Shown one piece after another: positions 63,169 through 64,000 of a stretch of 64,000 nucleotides of DNA. Where the stretch lies: positions 102,510 through 166,509 of the forward strand of contig CAIMWE010000022.1 of assembly GCA_903845115.1 (NCBI GenBank), read 5' to 3'. The notes under the pieces are model-generated. The model was not told the origin of the DNA. It ran no database searches and saw only the letters and a program-made list of their open reading frames with translations. The stretch's first letter is position 1. Each line of letters starts with the position of its first letter. Origin of the DNA: an uncultured Acidobacteriota bacterium (GTDB lineage Bacteria > Acidobacteriota > Thermoanaerobaculia > UBA5066). Position numbers and translations under genes: made by a program.

Positions 63169-63804
63169 TTGGCCGGACCCGACGCACAACAGCGCGACGC
63201 GAAGTACAAGCCTGCAGAGGTCTGCCGGCTGGCGGACGTTCAGCCCTACGTCCTCCGCTACTGGGAATCGGAGTTCCCGTTCCTCGTCCCGAACCGCAAC
63301 GTGTCGGGCCCGAGGAGCTACTCCGAGCAGGACCTCCAGCTCATCCGCCGGATCAAGAAGCTCCTCTACGACGAGGGGTACACCATCGCCGGCGCGAAGA
63401 AGCGGCTCGAGTCGGAGATGAAGAAGGGGGTCCCCCTCTTCGACGAGTCCGAGCTGGCCGATCCCGAGCCCGTCGATTCCGCCGAGGCCGGGGAAGCCCA
63501 GCCAGTCGAGATCGTCGCCCCCTTCGACCCGGACGACACCGGCGCCGGTTTGCCGGCTCCGCCGAAGCCAAAGCGGAAGTCGAGAGCGGTTCCCCCGCCG
63601 CCGCCTCCGCCACCTCCTCCGCCTTCGGACGCCGTCGCGGTCGATGCGCTGGAAGCCGAGTCCCCGGCGGCGCATCCGGCCAGGATTCCGCCGCCCATCC
63701 CGCCGCCGCCCCCGACGGTCATCGTCCGTCACGAGAAGGACCCGCGCGTCGCCGAGGCCGTGGCCGAGCTGAAGGAGATCCTCGCGGTCCTCCAGGAGCC
63801 CTGA
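63169..63804 (+). CDS. MerR-family transcriptional regulator with polyproline tail
   Basis: 211 aa, TTG 63169 after GGGAGGTT. The N-terminal winged helix is YKPAEVCRLADVQPYVLRYWESEF, then RSYSEQDLQLIRRIKKLL; the later helix covers EGYTIAGAKKRLESE. This is the short MerR type (as in HspR or the regulator after der/ihfA). The C-terminal half is disordered, with a run of 11 Pro (about residue 141-151) and another Pro-rich block near 175-190, then a short helix. Polyproline of that length stalls ribosomes without EF-P. No effector-binding domain is seen. Confidence 0.85.
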   Translation: MAGPDAQQRDAKYKPAEVCRLADVQPYVLRYWESEFPFLVPNRNVSGPRSYSEQDLQLIRRIKKLLYDEGYTIAGAKKRLESEMKKGVPLFDESELADPEPVDSAEAGEAQPVEIVAPFDPDDTGAGLPAPPKPKRKSRAVPPPPPPPPPPPSDAVAVDALEAESPAAHPARIPPPIPPPPPTVIVRHEKDPRVAEAVAELKEILAVLQEP

Positions 63805-63824
63805 CTCTCTAACTCTCCTTTTCG

Positions 63825-63853
63825 TTGACCGTTCCATCGCCCGGTGATACAAC
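63825..63853 (+). promoter_or_regulatory. Promoter of tRNA-Pro
   Basis: TTGACC (63825-63830), 17-bp spacer, TACAAC (63848-63853). Start would be near 63860, about 60 bases before the tRNA. Confidence 0.5.
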
Positions 63854-63867
63854 CCGCCCACCCCCGG

Positions 63868-63904
63868 GAGGGCGCCCAAGGTCTGCGAACCCATCGGCGC
63901 CCTC
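63868..63904 (+). other. 9-bp inverted repeat in the tRNA-Pro leader
   Basis: GAGGGCGCC (63868-63876) pairs with GGCGCCCTC (63896-63904) across a 19-base loop, between the promoter and tRNA. It might be an RNase recognition hairpin or an attenuator; no U-run follows. Confidence 0.35.
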
Positions 63905-63923
63905 TCGATTTGTCGATTCCGGT

Positions 63924-64000
63924 CGGGACGTGGCGCAGCCTGGTAGCGTACTTGAATGGGGTTCAAGGGGTCGCGGGTTCGAATCCCGCCGTCCCGACCA
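63924..64000 (+). tRNA. tRNA-Pro (GGG)
   Basis: 77 nt with encoded CCA, ending exactly at the window's last base. Acceptor CGGGACG pairs with CGTCCCG; the anticodon stem CTTGA/TCAAG holds loop ATGGGGT, anticodon GGG. T-arm GCGGG-TTCGAAT-CCCGC. All four arms pair. Decodes CCC/CCU. Confidence 0.97.

Overview
This is a 64 kb chromosomal segment of very high GC content from a Gram-negative bacterium. Most genes are packed end to end with 1-4 bp stop/start overlaps. The mix of genes best fits an Acidobacteriota lineage (Thermoanaerobaculia-like). It includes lipid A and Bam genes, ClpC beside lolCD, a soluble-domain Ser/Thr kinase with TPR-like repeats, an XrtA-type polysaccharide deacetylase, a bacterial deoxyhypusine-synthase-like protein and an EF-G2 paralogue. 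The taxonomic placement is inference; no rRNA gene is present to test it.

Layout. 1-394: tail of an ABC-2 permease, then a palindrome-rich gap. 874-1784 (minus): hpt-ridA, divergent from an unrecognised 527-aa protein. 3665-15130 (plus): an envelope-biogenesis run lysS-lolC-lolD-clpC-bamA-skp-lpxD-fabZ-lpxA. 15130-17491: an 87-bp tandem palindromic repeat array split by a complete group II intron (15199-17289, minus) encoding an RT/maturase. 17566-19656 (minus): EF-G2-type GTPase, divergent from a Ser/Thr kinase and a gamma-glutamyltransferase. 24144-28164: ffh-rpsP-rimM-trmD-rplS-rnhB. 28231-31437: large TPR protein. 31847-33019 (minus): deoxyhypusine synthase-like. 33125-38321: OppD/OppF-type ATPases, then tolC-yip1-ABC ATPase. 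38414-38906: DUF4160/DUF2442 pair. 38968-43888 (minus): Fe3+/phosphonate-type ABC importer with two ATPases. 43979-55063 (minus): Complex I genes nuoA-EFGH-JKLMN, lacking nuoB, C, D and I. 55073-59109: glycosyltransferase, deacetylase and a fatty-acid-synthesis-like cassette (acyltransferase, reductase, ACP, dehydratase). 59160-64000: tRNA-Leu, rnr, der, a MerR regulator and tRNA-Pro.

How the parts work together. The first half makes and assembles the outer membrane: lipid A acylation (LpxD, LpxA, with FabZ supplying 3-hydroxyacyl-ACP), beta-barrel insertion (BamA, Skp) and lipoprotein release (LolCD). The middle is ribosome and tRNA maturation plus the signal recognition particle. The right half is the proton-pumping membrane arm and NADH-input arm of Complex I.

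Most notable observations: three genes (lolC, the kinase, rnhB) that can only start at CTG, two of them in CTGA overlaps; 20-22 bp perfect inverted repeats that fold the last codons of ridA and the TPR gene around their stop codons; a group II intron lodged in a repeated hairpin; several apparently leaderless or near-leaderless promoters; a Complex I locus missing its BCD/I module; and a fatty-acid cassette with no ketosynthase attached to glycan genes. I found no convincing defence island, CRISPR array or prophage.
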